From positions 1 through 64,000 of the IMG/VR virus record IMGVR_UViG_3300025647_000026: a DNA stretch of 64,000 nucleotides; one strand, written 5' to 3'. Below, one piece after another: positions 9,516 through 18,869 of the stretch. Position numbers and translations under genes: made by a program. How positions within the stretch are numbered: the stretch's first letter is position 1; each line of letters opens with the position of its first letter. Source of the stretch: a virus. The notes beneath the pieces were generated by a model. The model did no database searches and was not told the origin of the DNA. It was given only the letters and a program-made list of their open reading frames with translations.

Positions 9516-10538
9516 TTAGTTATATTTTGGTTTTGTTGCATTGTTTAAATATTCTTCATAAATTTGGTCTGGAGTTCTATCCGTTCCTACTCCTCCTCCG
9601 CCACCATGTTGTTCGGGACTACCGAATTTCTTAGCTGCTTTGTCGAATCCTCTTTGCTCTGCTTCAGCTACTGCTTTTTCAAAGTTATGTATCTTGTATT
9701 CGTTCTTAATAAATGATAACGCATCGAATTTATCGCCATTTAAGTAGCCAATACTTTTATTAAAGTTATAGCTATTTTTAATTGCTTCTACTGTTGCTTC
9801 GTCTAATTCCCCTTTGCCTTTTAAAATACCTAAGTACTTATCTATACTTTCGGTATCAGCCTTAATATTAGCAGCAGTTTGTTCTTCTTGTTGCTTAACG
9901 TATGCTTCTTGGCTTATAGGGTTCGTAGCATTTGCTTTTAAAGTATCTTCTAAAAGTTTAGTAGCTTCATCGTATTTAACTTCTGTTTTATAGTTAGCTT
10001 TTAATTCGTTGTCGTACTTTGCTTTAGCCAAAGGTGTTAATGAGTTATACCCACTTACTTCTTCTTCAATTGCTGCTTCTAAATCATCACCGCTTAATCC
10101 TGCTTTCTCTAATTCTAATTTAATCAAATCAGATGTAGTAAAGCTAGTATAATCTACTTTGGTAATTCCATTAGCAATTTGTTCTAATGTTAAACCGCTT
10201 TTAAGTAGCTTGTACATATCTGAATTAACCTCTAATTCACGTTCAGCTTTTAAGGCTTCGTATTCAGCTAATTGTGCTTTAATACTTTCGGGTAATTCTG
10301 TTGCAGCTTTTTCTTCTGCAATTACAGTTTTATCTAGGTTATCAATATTTTCAAAGAGCGATATTTTTTCTACTTCTTCTGTTTCAGGCTTTAGTGTTAC
10401 CACTTCTTCTGCTACTACTGTTGTAGGTTCTACTGCTATTGGTTCTACTTCAATTGGAGTTTCTGCTACAATTGGTTCAGCATTTTTGGAGTTTTCCTCC
10501 ATGTACTCTGCTGCAAGTCTTTCTGCTTCTGTACTCAT
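9516..10538 (-). CDS. Capsid scaffold protein
   Basis: A 340-aa, strongly acidic, Glu/Ala/Lys-rich and largely helical protein with a low-complexity Val/Glu/Pro N-terminus (EPIVAETPIEVEPIAVEP) and a C-terminal Gly run (GGGGG) before the last 25 residues. Length, charge and placement just upstream of the major capsid gene are classic for a scaffold. It would be made before or with capsid and removed on DNA packaging. No protease gene is seen nearby. Confidence 0.75.
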   Translation of the reverse strand: MSTEAERLAAEYMEENSKNAEPIVAETPIEVEPIAVEPTTVVAEEVVTLKPETEEVEKISLFENIDNLDKTVIAEEKAATELPESIKAQLAEYEALKAERELEVNSDMYKLLKSGLTLEQIANGITKVDYTSFTTSDLIKLELEKAGLSGDDLEAAIEEEVSGYNSLTPLAKAKYDNELKANYKTEVKYDEATKLLEDTLKANATNPISQEAYVKQQEEQTAANIKADTESIDKYLGILKGKGELDEATVEAIKNSYNFNKSIGYLNGDKFDALSFIKNEYKIHNFEKAVAEAEQRGFDKAAKKFGSPEQHGGGGGVGTDRTPDQIYEEYLNNATKPKYN

Positions 10539-10574
10539 TATATGGTTGTTTTCGCTACAAATGTCGTATTAATA

Positions 10575-10604
10575 TTGTTTTTTAATACTATTTTCATACC
10601 TTTG
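10575..10604 (+). promoter_or_regulatory. Promoter of the rightward virion island
   Basis: TTG (10575-10577), 19 nt, TACCTTTG (10597-10604): a full Bacteroidota promoter pair. It opens the + strand island. Three bases after the box is an ATG (10608) starting a 10-codon frame that overlaps the ATG of the 80-aa gene at 10627. Confidence 0.7.
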
Positions 10605-10626
10605 CGTATGTTATTGTCATACATAT

Positions 10627-10869
10627 ATGGAATTAAGTAATAATCAAAAGATGAGAATTGACGCTCTGCCAGAGGATATTAGGCTAAAATGCGTTAAAAA
10701 GATAGGGATAGGGATGTATGTTAGTTCTATTATTCAAACAAGGGTTAGCGTTAATCAACTTATTGATATGTACGAAATTATAGATATGAATGGGCTTAAA
10801 GGCGAAAGTGCAATTATTTGTGCTGCCTTAACAGAATACATTAAAAAGCATAAAAATATTTTAAAATAA
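10627..10869 (+). CDS. Small helical protein of unknown function
   Basis: An 80-aa protein (MELSNNQKMRIDALPEDIRL...) predicted to be all helical. It is not recognised. It is the first gene after the divergent scaffold/rightward intergenic region and could be a regulator or minor structural protein; neither can be shown. Confidence 0.6.
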   Translation: MELSNNQKMRIDALPEDIRLKCVKKIGIGMYVSSIIQTRVSVNQLIDMYEIIDMNGLKGESAIICAALTEYIKKHKNILK

Positions 10870-10872
10870 TAT

Positions 10873-10880
10873 TATATTTG
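10873..10880 (+). promoter_or_regulatory. -7 box before 87-aa fibre-module gene
   Basis: TATATTTG lies five bases before ATG 10886. The preceding AAAATAATAT is shared with the two 31-bp promoter repeats at 12410 and 13560, so this is a diverged third copy. Confidence 0.6.
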
Positions 10881-10885
10881 TACCT

Positions 10886-11149
10886 ATGAATCCGATAGAG
10901 TTAAAATCAAATAAACTAATTACGTTTGCGGACTATACGTATTTAATGCCTATTTTGCTTGACTTAATTAAGCTAGCCACAGATAGTCATTCGCCTTCGC
11001 AATATACTTACATTCAAGCGCAAGCTTTAGCTGCTACTACAACTGCCGCTAGCGACCCTCTAATAATTTTTGTTTCAACAGCAGGTGGTACAATATTTAC
11101 TTCTGTTGGATTCTGGGGTTGGGATAAAACTAATTGGATTCAATTTTAA
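10886..11149 (+). CDS. Short fibre-attachment module
   Basis: An 87-aa protein whose first 35 residues (MNPIELKSNKLITFADYTYL..) are clearly paralogous to the start of the 353-aa fibre protein at 12438 (MNPISLETQRLVTNAENTYL..), including PILxDLIxLAT. This shared N-terminus is probably an adaptor that docks a fibre onto the virion. The remainder is a short beta segment ending in WGWDKTNWIQF. It may be a free adaptor or the remnant of a longer fibre gene. Confidence 0.6.
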   Translation: MNPIELKSNKLITFADYTYLMPILLDLIKLATDSHSPSQYTYIQAQALAATTTAASDPLIIFVSTAGGTIFTSVGFWGWDKTNWIQF

Positions 11150-11160
11150 TAATATAATAT

Positions 11161-12402
11161 ATGCCAACATTCGTAGAAAGAACACCTAGACTATTTGATT
11201 CTAGTAATTTAAGCCCTTTTGGGGATTTAGTAACAAGTGAGCAAATACCATTGCTTCAATTTGACTTTGTTTATGGAATATTAAATCAGTCAGGCAATAC
11301 CGCAGCAACGGGAACGGGAGCAGTAGTCGATACTAACTTAGCTAGGCTAAGGGCACAATCAGGCATAACTCCTACAACGGGAACTGCTCTATTCACTTCT
11401 GTTAAACCCGCAAGATATAAGGCAGGAGAAGGAATAACTGCTAGGTTTACTACTGTATTTGGTAGCCCTAAAGCTGGTAACGTACAAGAAATAGGTGCAG
11501 GTACAACTGAAAATGGATATTTCTATGGTTTTAATGGTACTTCTTTCGGTATTCTTTATAGGAACAGTTCTTCAGGAAGCCTAGTAGAAACATGGATTCC
11601 TCAAACAGATTGGAATGGCGATAAAGCCGATGGTACTGGTGCTAGTCTTTTTAATTGGAATCCATTTTTCGGTAATGTGTGCATGATTAGATATGCTTTC
11701 TTAGGTTTTGGTGATGTAAACTTCTTTGTACAAGATTCTTTGTCGGGCAGGTTTATATTAGTTCATACTATTAGATATGCTAACAGTTCGGCAAATGTAC
11801 AATTGTCTAATCCTACTCTAGGGTTTTGGGTTAGATGTGCTAATACTGGAGGCAATACTTCTAATGTTACTTTATATGTAGGTTCTGTTGGGTTCTTTAT
11901 GAACGGTCTTAGGGAATATACTAATGGTAGGTTCTCTGCTGATTCAGCTAAATCAGGGGTAACAACCGAAACAAATATTTTAACTATTAAGAACGCTACT
12001 ACTTTTAATGGCATTACTAATAAAGGAGTAGTAAAGCTAGAATCAGTTTCTTTTGGTGGTAACGTAAATGGTGTAAATCCTAGTGGTTATGCTTTATTAA
12101 AAATAAAGAAAGATGTTACGCTAGGCGGAACTCCTAATTTTACTCCTATAAGCGGAACTACTTCTAATAATGGCGCAACCATTACTAATGGGCAATCATT
12201 AGCAAGTATAGATATAGCAGGAACTACCATAACAGGCGGTGTTCCTTATTTTTCTATTTCTGCTAATATGAATAATGGGTATCAAGTTGATTTAAGCCCT
12301 TATAATATTTTTATATTGCCAACAGAAACTATTACCGTATCAATTTATTGTAGTAATTCAGCTTTAGCTTTTGCTTCGTTTAATTGGGTAGAAGATATTT
12401 AA
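11161..12402 (+). CDS. Virion fibre/structural protein
   Basis: A 413-aa beta-rich protein. The N-terminal part (FGDLVTSEQIPLLQFDFVYG, then Gly/Thr/Ser-rich strands and FTSVKPARYKAGEGITARF) is a pattern seen repeatedly in phage structural/fibre proteins, with about 230 residues forming one domain and a second beta domain at the C-terminus. It begins 11 nt after the adaptor-like gene and shares its promoter. Role as fibre or head-surface protein is inferred. Confidence 0.6.
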   Translation: MPTFVERTPRLFDSSNLSPFGDLVTSEQIPLLQFDFVYGILNQSGNTAATGTGAVVDTNLARLRAQSGITPTTGTALFTSVKPARYKAGEGITARFTTVFGSPKAGNVQEIGAGTTENGYFYGFNGTSFGILYRNSSSGSLVETWIPQTDWNGDKADGTGASLFNWNPFFGNVCMIRYAFLGFGDVNFFVQDSLSGRFILVHTIRYANSSANVQLSNPTLGFWVRCANTGGNTSNVTLYVGSVGFFMNGLREYTNGRFSADSAKSGVTTETNILTIKNATTFNGITNKGVVKLESVSFGGNVNGVNPSGYALLKIKKDVTLGGTPNFTPISGTTSNNGATITNGQSLASIDIAGTTITGGVPYFSISANMNNGYQVDLSPYNIFILPTETITVSIYCSNSALAFASFNWVEDI

Positions 12403-12409
12403 TATTTAA

Positions 12410-12440
12410 TTGATTAAAATAATATTATATTTGTACCATG
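12410..12440 (+). repeat. 31-bp promoter repeat, copy 1
   Basis: This 31-bp sequence, from TTGATTAAAAT to TTTGTACCATG, is identical to 13560-13590. It contains a -7 box (TATATTTG, 12426-12433) exactly four bases before ATG 12438 and therefore acts as a leaderless promoter. Duplication of promoter plus start codon suggests that fibre genes were copied as cassettes. Confidence 0.8.
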
Positions 12441-13499
12441 AATCCAATCTCACTAGAAACGCAAAGGTTAGTAACCAATGCCGAAAATACTTATTTAAGA
12501 CCAATCTTAAATGATTTAATTACCCTTGCAACTGCTACTTCCCCTTTACAGGAAACCATAAATGATACTATAGTAATGACTGGCACAACAGCAGCCACTA
12601 CCACTACATTCCTTGTTTTTGGTTATAACGTAATTAAAAACGCTACTGCAACCAATTATGCTTGCAGATTGCCTAACCCCCCTAAAAAAGGAATGAGTAC
12701 TACTATTGTTAATACGAGTGGAGTGCCAGTCGTAATATATCCTAGTGTTACAGGAGGTTCAATCAATGGAGTAGTTAATGGAAGTGCTTTAGTACCTGCT
12801 GACGGAAAACCTTATGTTTTCTTCTGCTACGAAAACCCACTCCCAGGGGCTTGGACTTGGACTCCGCCCGCAACTGGACAATACGACAGTGGGGAAATAA
12901 TTTTAACACAAGCAAGTACTGCTGGCAGAATAAGTGTAGTTAACAATTCTTTTATAGAATATAACGCAGCTAACTCCGCATCTAATAGCATTGCAGATAA
13001 TGGGAAGGGTAAAGCTCTTATTTTAGCAGTTACAAGCGAGGGGATATGGTTTAAGCCTAGTTCGTTTTGGAATAATATTACTAAAATTAAAGTTTATACA
13101 AACAACGCAGTTAATATTAGTACTGTAAATGTAAAAATATCTTCGCAAATTACATATTATAACATATCTACAGGTGCAGTAACAGGAAACGGAGCAGGTC
13201 TGGCTGGTGATATAATTTCCACCGCTGATATAAACTCTTCTGTTAGCGGTACGTTTGTTCCTGTAACAACAGACCGCTCTGCGTTTGCAGGAAGCGAAGG
13301 CTCTTTATATAAAGAAATTTCAGTTACTCCTATTGCTGGCGTTCAAGGTACTATTGGAGATAAATATCTAGGGCAAATATCTGTATCAGGAACTCTTAGA
13401 GACGCTTGGCAAGTAGGCTATATAAAGTTTCTTTTTAATCCAAACGCTACTATTGACGGAGCAAATACTAGAATTAGATTTTTTATAGAATATAACTAA
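12438..13499 (+). CDS. Tail fibre protein with duplicated N-terminal module
   Basis: A 353-aa protein. Residues 1-35 are the docking module shared with the 87-aa gene at 10886. Residues about 45-140 form a beta domain rich in Thr and Gly, and the C-terminal 200 residues are a further beta domain ending in RIRFFIEYN. It is flanked by its own promoter repeat and a terminator at 13511, so it is an independent transcription unit. A receptor-binding or decoration role is likely but not proven. Confidence 0.65.
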   Translation: MNPISLETQRLVTNAENTYLRPILNDLITLATATSPLQETINDTIVMTGTTAATTTTFLVFGYNVIKNATATNYACRLPNPPKKGMSTTIVNTSGVPVVIYPSVTGGSINGVVNGSALVPADGKPYVFFCYENPLPGAWTWTPPATGQYDSGEIILTQASTAGRISVVNNSFIEYNAANSASNSIADNGKGKALILAVTSEGIWFKPSSFWNNITKIKVYTNNAVNISTVNVKISSQITYYNISTGAVTGNGAGLAGDIISTADINSSVSGTFVPVTTDRSAFAGSEGSLYKEISVTPIAGVQGTIGDKYLGQISVSGTLRDAWQVGYIKFLFNPNATIDGANTRIRFFIEYN

Positions 13500-13510
13500 T
13501 TAAATAATAA

Positions 13511-13545
13511 AAAAGCCTCTCTACAAATACTAGAGGGGCTTTTTA
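13511..13545 (+). terminator. Rho-independent terminator
   Basis: AAAAGCCTCTCTA pairs with TAGAGGGGCTTTT across a short loop (one G-U), followed by a T run. It ends the 353-aa fibre unit just before promoter repeat copy 2. Confidence 0.85.
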
Positions 13546-13559
13546 ATTAAAAAAGAATA

Positions 13560-13590
13560 TTGATTAAAATAATATTATATTTGTACCATG
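13560..13590 (+). repeat. 31-bp promoter repeat, copy 2
   Basis: Identical to 12410-12440. The -7 box TATATTTG (13576-13583) is four bases before ATG 13588. It starts the second fibre unit running towards the terminase genes. Confidence 0.8.
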
Positions 13591-14910
13591 CCAAGCACAT
13601 TTACACTTCCTACTCCAGAAGCAGGGAAGGAACTAACAATAATAGACTTTGCCACTAGCCAAGCACAAATACAAGCGGCTATCAGAGCCTTACAAGATGC
13701 TTCTACAAGTAGTGGAAGTGTAACTTCTATTTCAGAAGTTGATTCTGATACTAATGCTGATTTTCTTAATGTAAGTATAGCTAATCCTACTACTGCTCCT
13801 GTAATTACTTTTACTAAAGTTGCTACAGCTGCTAATCTTATTTATGCAAGTGCAGTTTCTTCGGGTTCTGCTAAGCCTACAATGAGAGCAATGGTAGCAG
13901 CAGACTTACCAACAGTACCTTACGGTAAAGGTGGTAATGGACTTACTACATTAGGGACTGCTTATCAAATGCTTAGAGCAAATAGTGCTGCTACTGCAAA
14001 CGAATGGTTTACAATGGTTGCAGGAAGTAATAAAGTTACTTTAACTCCAAGTAGTGGTACACCTAATAAACTTACAATAGATGTTGACCCAACTAAAATA
14101 GAAATAAATACTTTAGCAGCAACTGCCCCTTTAGATATTAATAAAGGAGGAACAGGAGCAGCAACAGCACAATTAGCTATAAATGCCTTAACAGCAGTAG
14201 TGAGCGCTACTATTGGAGATGTTCTTACTAAGGTAGGCTCTGCGGTTGCATGGGCTGCTCAGTCGGTTGGAATTGTAACATTAAATGGATTAACAGGAAC
14301 TTCGGTAACTATTGGAGCTGACGATATTGTAGCAGGCGCTACTAATAAGTGGTATACCGCAACAGAAATAGCGGCAATGGCGGCAAACACAGCAAAGGTT
14401 ACTAACGCTACTCACACAGGCGATGTTACGGGAAGTGGTGCTTTAACAATAGCTGCTAATGCGGTTACTTATGCTAAAATGCAAGCAGTAAGCGCTACTA
14501 AAAGTTTATTAGGAAGAATTACCGCAGGTGCAGGAAGCACAGAAGAAATAGCAATTAGCGGTAACTTAGCAATGAGTGCTACTGACCTAATTGTTAGAAC
14601 TTCTAAAGTAAAAACTATTACAGCTAATTATAGTGTACCTATTACAGAAGGAACTGTTTTAGTAAATGGCTCAAGTTTAACAATAACATTACCTGATACA
14701 GGTAGTATTTCACTATCAGTTGGCGATGAATTTATAATTAAAAACATAGCAGGAGCTACAAATAATTCGTTGGTAGTATTTAACGCTGGTATTGAAGAAA
14801 TAGATGGTTCGGCTACCTATGCTGGTTTAAACTTAGCCTACAACTGTGTTACCGTTAAATTTGGTGGTTCAAACAGATGGTATATAATGAATAAAATAAC
14901 AACAGGATAG
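13588..14910 (+). CDS. Tail fibre with GGTG-type repeat
   Basis: A 440-aa Ala/Thr/Asn-rich protein. The motif 'NKGGTGAATAQLAINAL' (about residues 188-205) and the earlier 'YGKGGNGLTTLG' belong to the repeat common in trimeric phage tail and head fibres (T4 gp12-like families). 'KWYTATEIAAM' and 'TNATHTGDVTGSGALTI' are also typical fibre-shaft segments. The C-terminal domain (from about residue 345) is globular and beta-rich. It has a leaderless promoter and is followed 2 nt later by the next gene. Confidence 0.75.
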   Translation: MPSTFTLPTPEAGKELTIIDFATSQAQIQAAIRALQDASTSSGSVTSISEVDSDTNADFLNVSIANPTTAPVITFTKVATAANLIYASAVSSGSAKPTMRAMVAADLPTVPYGKGGNGLTTLGTAYQMLRANSAATANEWFTMVAGSNKVTLTPSSGTPNKLTIDVDPTKIEINTLAATAPLDINKGGTGAATAQLAINALTAVVSATIGDVLTKVGSAVAWAAQSVGIVTLNGLTGTSVTIGADDIVAGATNKWYTATEIAAMAANTAKVTNATHTGDVTGSGALTIAANAVTYAKMQAVSATKSLLGRITAGAGSTEEIAISGNLAMSATDLIVRTSKVKTITANYSVPITEGTVLVNGSSLTITLPDTGSISLSVGDEFIIKNIAGATNNSLVVFNAGIEEIDGSATYAGLNLAYNCVTVKFGGSNRWYIMNKITTG

Positions 14911-14912
14911 TA

Positions 14913-15776
14913 ATGGCAACAGATATAATTATTTCTTATGACAAGAATACAAACGAAACAATTAGCGTTTCTGATAGTACGGACTATGCTACACTTGGTG
15001 TTAATATTTCCGCTATTAATGGTATTAGGTATTTATTTGCTACTTATAATAGTATTCTCAATGCTTCAGCAGTTGCTTCTTTATTAGCTAATACTGAATA
15101 TATTGTTGTTAGCGGTTCTTTTGTTCTTAATGGAACTACTTACGTTGCTAACGATATGTTTGTAGTACACGCTGACTTTACGCTACCTACAAGTGGTGTT
15201 GTAGTTAATACTACTGGCTATTATTGTTTGCCTAACTTAACTATTCCTTACAGCCAAATTACTAGCGTATATACTCCTAGCACTATTGGCGAAGCAGATG
15301 TTTACTTTCAAGATGACTTTAGGTATGTTCGTTACGATATTTTTAATACAGTTTATAATAGTGGCGATTTACTTTCAGATGGCGTTTGCTTAGTGCAAGG
15401 TACTTTAGGTAGTTCTATAATAGTTAATTCTACCGCTACTTATTATGTAGGGCAAACCTTTACAGCAGTTGCTAACGATGATTTTGTTGCCACAGGTACT
15501 GCTTATGTAGTAGCTTTTTTAGATACATCTACTTCTGCGTTTTGGACTGACGCTAATGCTACCGATATAATGAAAACTTATAACGATTCACTAGCTAATA
15601 GTACTTATAATGTAAGCGAAGATTTTAGAGCAAATTATATTAAAGCAGTTACTTGCTTATCAATGCCTTATATACAATCTTTTACAGGTGCTACTTATAG
15701 CGCAAGTGATATTCAGAATAACCTTGATTATATTAATTCAGTACTAACCGATAATAAAAATATACGCAATGCTTAG
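14913..15776 (+). CDS. Virion structural protein, unknown
   Basis: A 287-aa beta-rich protein with a central beta block (TYVANDMFVVHADF, YYCLPNLTIPYSQITSVYTPS) and a more helical C-terminus (NSLANSTYNVSEDFRANYIKAV). It sits between the fibre and small fibre-associated genes, and the next gene overlaps it by 8 nt. It is probably a minor tail/fibre component; no family is recognised. Confidence 0.55.
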   Translation: MATDIIISYDKNTNETISVSDSTDYATLGVNISAINGIRYLFATYNSILNASAVASLLANTEYIVVSGSFVLNGTTYVANDMFVVHADFTLPTSGVVVNTTGYYCLPNLTIPYSQITSVYTPSTIGEADVYFQDDFRYVRYDIFNTVYNSGDLLSDGVCLVQGTLGSSIIVNSTATYYVGQTFTAVANDDFVATGTAYVVAFLDTSTSAFWTDANATDIMKTYNDSLANSTYNVSEDFRANYIKAVTCLSMPYIQSFTGATYSASDIQNNLDYINSVLTDNKNIRNA

Positions 15777-15999
15777 ACCACGATATGCAACCACTTTTAA
15801 AACTATTACTAACAAGATACTTTCAAGCGAAGGTTTGGCTACAACTGACTACACAAGAGGAAAGAATAAACCTAGCACCCTTATTTCTTTTTATCCTTTT
15901 ATTAGTTTATCTATTGTGGATTCTCTTATTTCAAGTGATACCGATACCGTTTCGATGAATAATAATTTAGACTTTTTACTAACACAATGGCAATATTAA
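15769..15999 (+). CDS. Small protein in fibre cluster
   Basis: A 76-aa protein overlapping the preceding gene by 8 nt and followed after 1 nt by the next gene, so it belongs to the same operon. The N-terminus is basic (MLRPRYATTFKTITNKIL). No domain is recognised; a small structural or chaperone role is possible. Confidence 0.6.
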   Translation: MLRPRYATTFKTITNKILSSEGLATTDYTRGKNKPSTLISFYPFISLSIVDSLISSDTDTVSMNNNLDFLLTQWQY

Positions 16000-16000
16000 T

Positions 16001-16384
16001 ATGACTATACTTAAAACACCAATACCCCAATCCGTAATGGATTCCCTTAGCGATTATATCGCTAATAATTCACCTTTAAAATTTGATGCAAATAATACTG
16101 CCACAGGTACTACTTCTGCTACTTTAAATACTGATAGCGGTGTTGTAGTTTATACTACTGCTATTCCTACTGCTATTCCTAAAGCCTATACTTTAACTAA
16201 TAGCAAAGTAAAATCTACTAGCAAAGTTTCGTGGAGTCTTATTTATTCTCCACTAGCAGACGAAGCAATTGTGCCTTGTTACTATCAAGTACAAGCAGGA
16301 GCAATAGTTTTTTGGATAGGAATGCTAGGAGGTACTGTATCGGACTCTAGTATTGAAATTGATTTTCAAATATTAAACCCATAA
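16001..16384 (+). CDS. Small beta-rich virion protein
   Basis: A 127-aa protein. The first 40 residues are helical/polar, then Thr/Ser-rich strands (SGVVVYTTAIPTAIPKAYTL) and a final IEIDFQIL strand. It is the last gene before a strong hairpin at 16408, so it likely ends the fibre unit. Function unknown. Confidence 0.55.
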   Translation: MTILKTPIPQSVMDSLSDYIANNSPLKFDANNTATGTTSATLNTDSGVVVYTTAIPTAIPKAYTLTNSKVKSTSKVSWSLIYSPLADEAIVPCYYQVQAGAIVFWIGMLGGTVSDSSIEIDFQILNP

Positions 16385-16407
16385 CCAACAACAAACATTA
16401 AATTATC

Positions 16408-16438
16408 AGCTAGTACTAATTGGAAGTTAGTACTAGCT
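16408..16438 (+). other. Perfect 12-bp hairpin without T run
   Basis: AGCTAGTACTAA (16408-16419) and TTAGTACTAGCT (16427-16438) form a perfect 12-bp stem with a 7-nt loop between the fibre operon and the terminase genes. It is followed by AATAAAAAC rather than a T run, so it is not a standard intrinsic terminator. It may be an RNA processing or stability element, or a rho-assisted end. Confidence 0.7.
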
Positions 16439-16455
16439 TAATAAAAACAAACATT

Positions 16456-16845
16456 ATGCTTACAGAACAAGAATTAAAAGAATTACCCAAACTTAGCTTA
16501 GATTTTCAAATAAAAATTAAAGAATGGGATAGACTATTCTCAATTGTAAAAAAAAGCCACTCTTTAAGCACTTATATGACTATTTATAAACAAAAAAAGT
16601 CTTGGCAAGATGAGATAGATAAGTCGCCTTTTACCATTCGTAGTAAACATGAAGATGAAGATGCACGAGCGCAGTCCGAAACTAGCTTAAAAATAATCAA
16701 ACTATTACCTGATTTAGATACTGATTTAGAAAAGCTTTATATCAAAATGACTACCGATGAAAAAACAGAAGTAGAAAGAGTAAAGGCAGGAGAAGCAGAA
16801 AATATTTTAGCATTACATTTAAAAGCAAATGGCGAAAAAGCATAG
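16456..16845 (+). CDS. Probable small terminase subunit
   Basis: A 129-aa, all-helical, charged protein (start chosen at ATG 16456 just after an A-rich leader, because the longer frame begins inside the hairpin region). It overlaps TerL by 17 nt, which is the usual position of the small terminase. Small terminases recognise the packaging site and stimulate TerL. No helix-turn-helix can be confidently placed by eye, so this is a positional call. Confidence 0.5.
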   Translation: MLTEQELKELPKLSLDFQIKIKEWDRLFSIVKKSHSLSTYMTIYKQKKSWQDEIDKSPFTIRSKHEDEDARAQSETSLKIIKLLPDLDTDLEKLYIKMTTDEKTEVERVKAGEAENILALHLKANGEKA

Positions 16846-18829
16846 TGTAGAATTATTTGGAACGCAAGGCGAAAAAGGCGAAAGCGATATAGAGCCTAAA
16901 AATATGTTCTACGAATGCCCAGAGCCTTTTGAACCCGTATATAACAAAGATTTACCAAAGAAGCAACAAAAGTGGGAAAGACCTAAAGACCCTAACTTTA
17001 GCCACATGACTGTTGAAGAAAAACAAAATTATCAGTTAAAGGAACTATTTAGGTTAGAGAATGGATTTCACTTTTATAACAATGGTGAGTTAGTTTATCT
17101 TACGGGTTCTCATTACGGGTTCTTGAAGCACTGGGATTTAGGCGGGAGTACTTACCCTAGTTATAGGTGGAGTCACGCTCAATTGGCTTATATTCAAGAT
17201 ATTTGTAAAAAAGATGACAATTGTTATGGTTTAGTAGCTTACACTCAAAAACGTTGGGGAAAATCGGAAATGATTCCTTCTCGTATGCTTTTTGATAGCT
17301 TATTAAGACCTAAAGCAAGTTATTTCTTACAAGCAACCAAAGACGACAAGGCACAGTCTTTATTCCAAAGAACATTAAATGCGTTCCTTTCTTTAGGAAA
17401 CTCCCTACCTTATATTTATCAACATACCTATAAGAATGATACTATATTCTTTCGCCAGAATCAAACAATTAAAAGAAGTTCAGACAAAGTAACTTTTAAA
17501 GACGGTAACTATACTCGCATTGAAGCATTGCCTAGTAAAATAACCTCTATTCAAGGAGAAAAAATAACAGAATATTTTTTAGATGAATTTAGTAGTCAAG
17601 AACTTATGGATATGGAACAGTTGTTTGGCACACTAATAGCACAAGCAACGCAAGGTACGAAAGATATTATTGGTAAGATTTGGATGGTATCTACTGTTGA
17701 AAATGGTAAAGCTAAAGCTGTTCCTTTTAGTAAAGAGTTGTGGTACGCAAGTGATATTAACAAGAGAAATAAAAACGGTAGAACTCAAAGTGGCTTATAT
17801 CGTATGCTTATTCCTTACTATCTATCAGACCCCTCTTTTATTGACGAGCATGGAAACCCTAAAGTAGAAGAAGCTAAAGCTTACTTTGCTAATATGTGTG
17901 AAGGACTTTCTGACTCTAAAAGGGCATTACTTAAAAGACAGTTTCCCGAAAGAGTTGAAGATATTTTTGATATAAATAGAAGTGGCGGATTAGAAATTGA
18001 TGTTATTGAAACTTTAAGGTTAAGAGAAAAGCAATTAAGGGGTATTAATGCTCCTATGTATAAAGTTCATAGAAATCCTTCCACTAAAGAAATATCTTTA
18101 AACCCTATGGGGAAAGGTGAAGATACTAATGAATTTTCTTGTGAAATATTTGAACAGCCACAAGAACACCATTTATACCGTGTAGGGTTAGATGCTACAA
18201 GTACGGATATTAGCAGTACAAATAAAAATGCTGATGGTTCTGAAAAAGGTAAAACTAAATCTAAGTACGCTCTTGTTATTCATAGAGTAACTGGCGATAA
18301 TCAATATGTAGATGTAGCTAATATTTGCATTAGACCCGATAAAAGAACTATGGTAGAGAAAGCTGCTTTATGGCTATGTATGTATTACAATAAGTTTGGT
18401 GGGCTTAGAACCTATATAGAGAGAAATGCTAGTGCAGGAAGTACTATTACCGATTTATTTGAAGCAGAAGGTCAGCAAAAGTTATTGATAAGGCAGTTAG
18501 TAAAGCACAATACTGATAAATTGCTTGAAAAAAGCGGTAATGCTTACGGAATCTATTTGGACTCAAACAACAAAGAGTACCGTACTTCGGTTATGAATAA
18601 GTATTTAAGGCTATATGGGCATCAAATAAACTCTTTACGAATTGTACAAGATTTATTAATCTATGGTAGTGAGAACTCCGATTTGTCCGATGCTTACGGT
18701 GTAGGCTGTATGGCTTGTGGAAACTTTGACCCCGATACTCAAAATATAGCCAAAGAAAAAGTTAAATCTCAAATGTGGACAAGCAAATATGTCAATGGCG
18801 AGTTTAAATGGGAACTAAAAGAAGGATAG
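16829..18829 (+). CDS. terL: Terminase large subunit
   Basis: A 666-aa packaging motor. The ATPase domain carries a Walker-A-like loop (TQKRWGKSEM, about residues 139-148) and Walker B with catalytic Glu (YFLDEF, 249-254). The C-terminal RNase-H-like nuclease begins near RVGLDAT (451-457, Asp455) and includes later acidic positions (DLSDAYG). It pumps DNA into the prohead through the portal and cuts genome ends. It overlaps the putative small subunit and precedes the portal gene, the classical order. Confidence 0.9.
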   Translation: MAKKHSVELFGTQGEKGESDIEPKNMFYECPEPFEPVYNKDLPKKQQKWERPKDPNFSHMTVEEKQNYQLKELFRLENGFHFYNNGELVYLTGSHYGFLKHWDLGGSTYPSYRWSHAQLAYIQDICKKDDNCYGLVAYTQKRWGKSEMIPSRMLFDSLLRPKASYFLQATKDDKAQSLFQRTLNAFLSLGNSLPYIYQHTYKNDTIFFRQNQTIKRSSDKVTFKDGNYTRIEALPSKITSIQGEKITEYFLDEFSSQELMDMEQLFGTLIAQATQGTKDIIGKIWMVSTVENGKAKAVPFSKELWYASDINKRNKNGRTQSGLYRMLIPYYLSDPSFIDEHGNPKVEEAKAYFANMCEGLSDSKRALLKRQFPERVEDIFDINRSGGLEIDVIETLRLREKQLRGINAPMYKVHRNPSTKEISLNPMGKGEDTNEFSCEIFEQPQEHHLYRVGLDATSTDISSTNKNADGSEKGKTKSKYALVIHRVTGDNQYVDVANICIRPDKRTMVEKAALWLCMYYNKFGGLRTYIERNASAGSTITDLFEAEGQQKLLIRQLVKHNTDKLLEKSGNAYGIYLDSNNKEYRTSVMNKYLRLYGHQINSLRIVQDLLIYGSENSDLSDAYGVGCMACGNFDPDTQNIAKEKVKSQMWTSKYVNGEFKWELKEG

Positions 18830-18830
18830 A

Positions 18831-18862
18831 TTTTGAAATTATAATGTTTTAACGTAAATTTG
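18831..18862 (+). promoter_or_regulatory. Promoter of portal operon
   Basis: TTTTG (18831-18835), exactly 19 nt, TAAATTTG (18855-18862): a full Bacteroidota promoter just after TerL. Two bases downstream is ATGAAATGA, a two-codon frame whose TGA overlaps the portal ATG at 18870 (ATGA). Confidence 0.75.
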
Positions 18863-18869
18863 CAATGAA

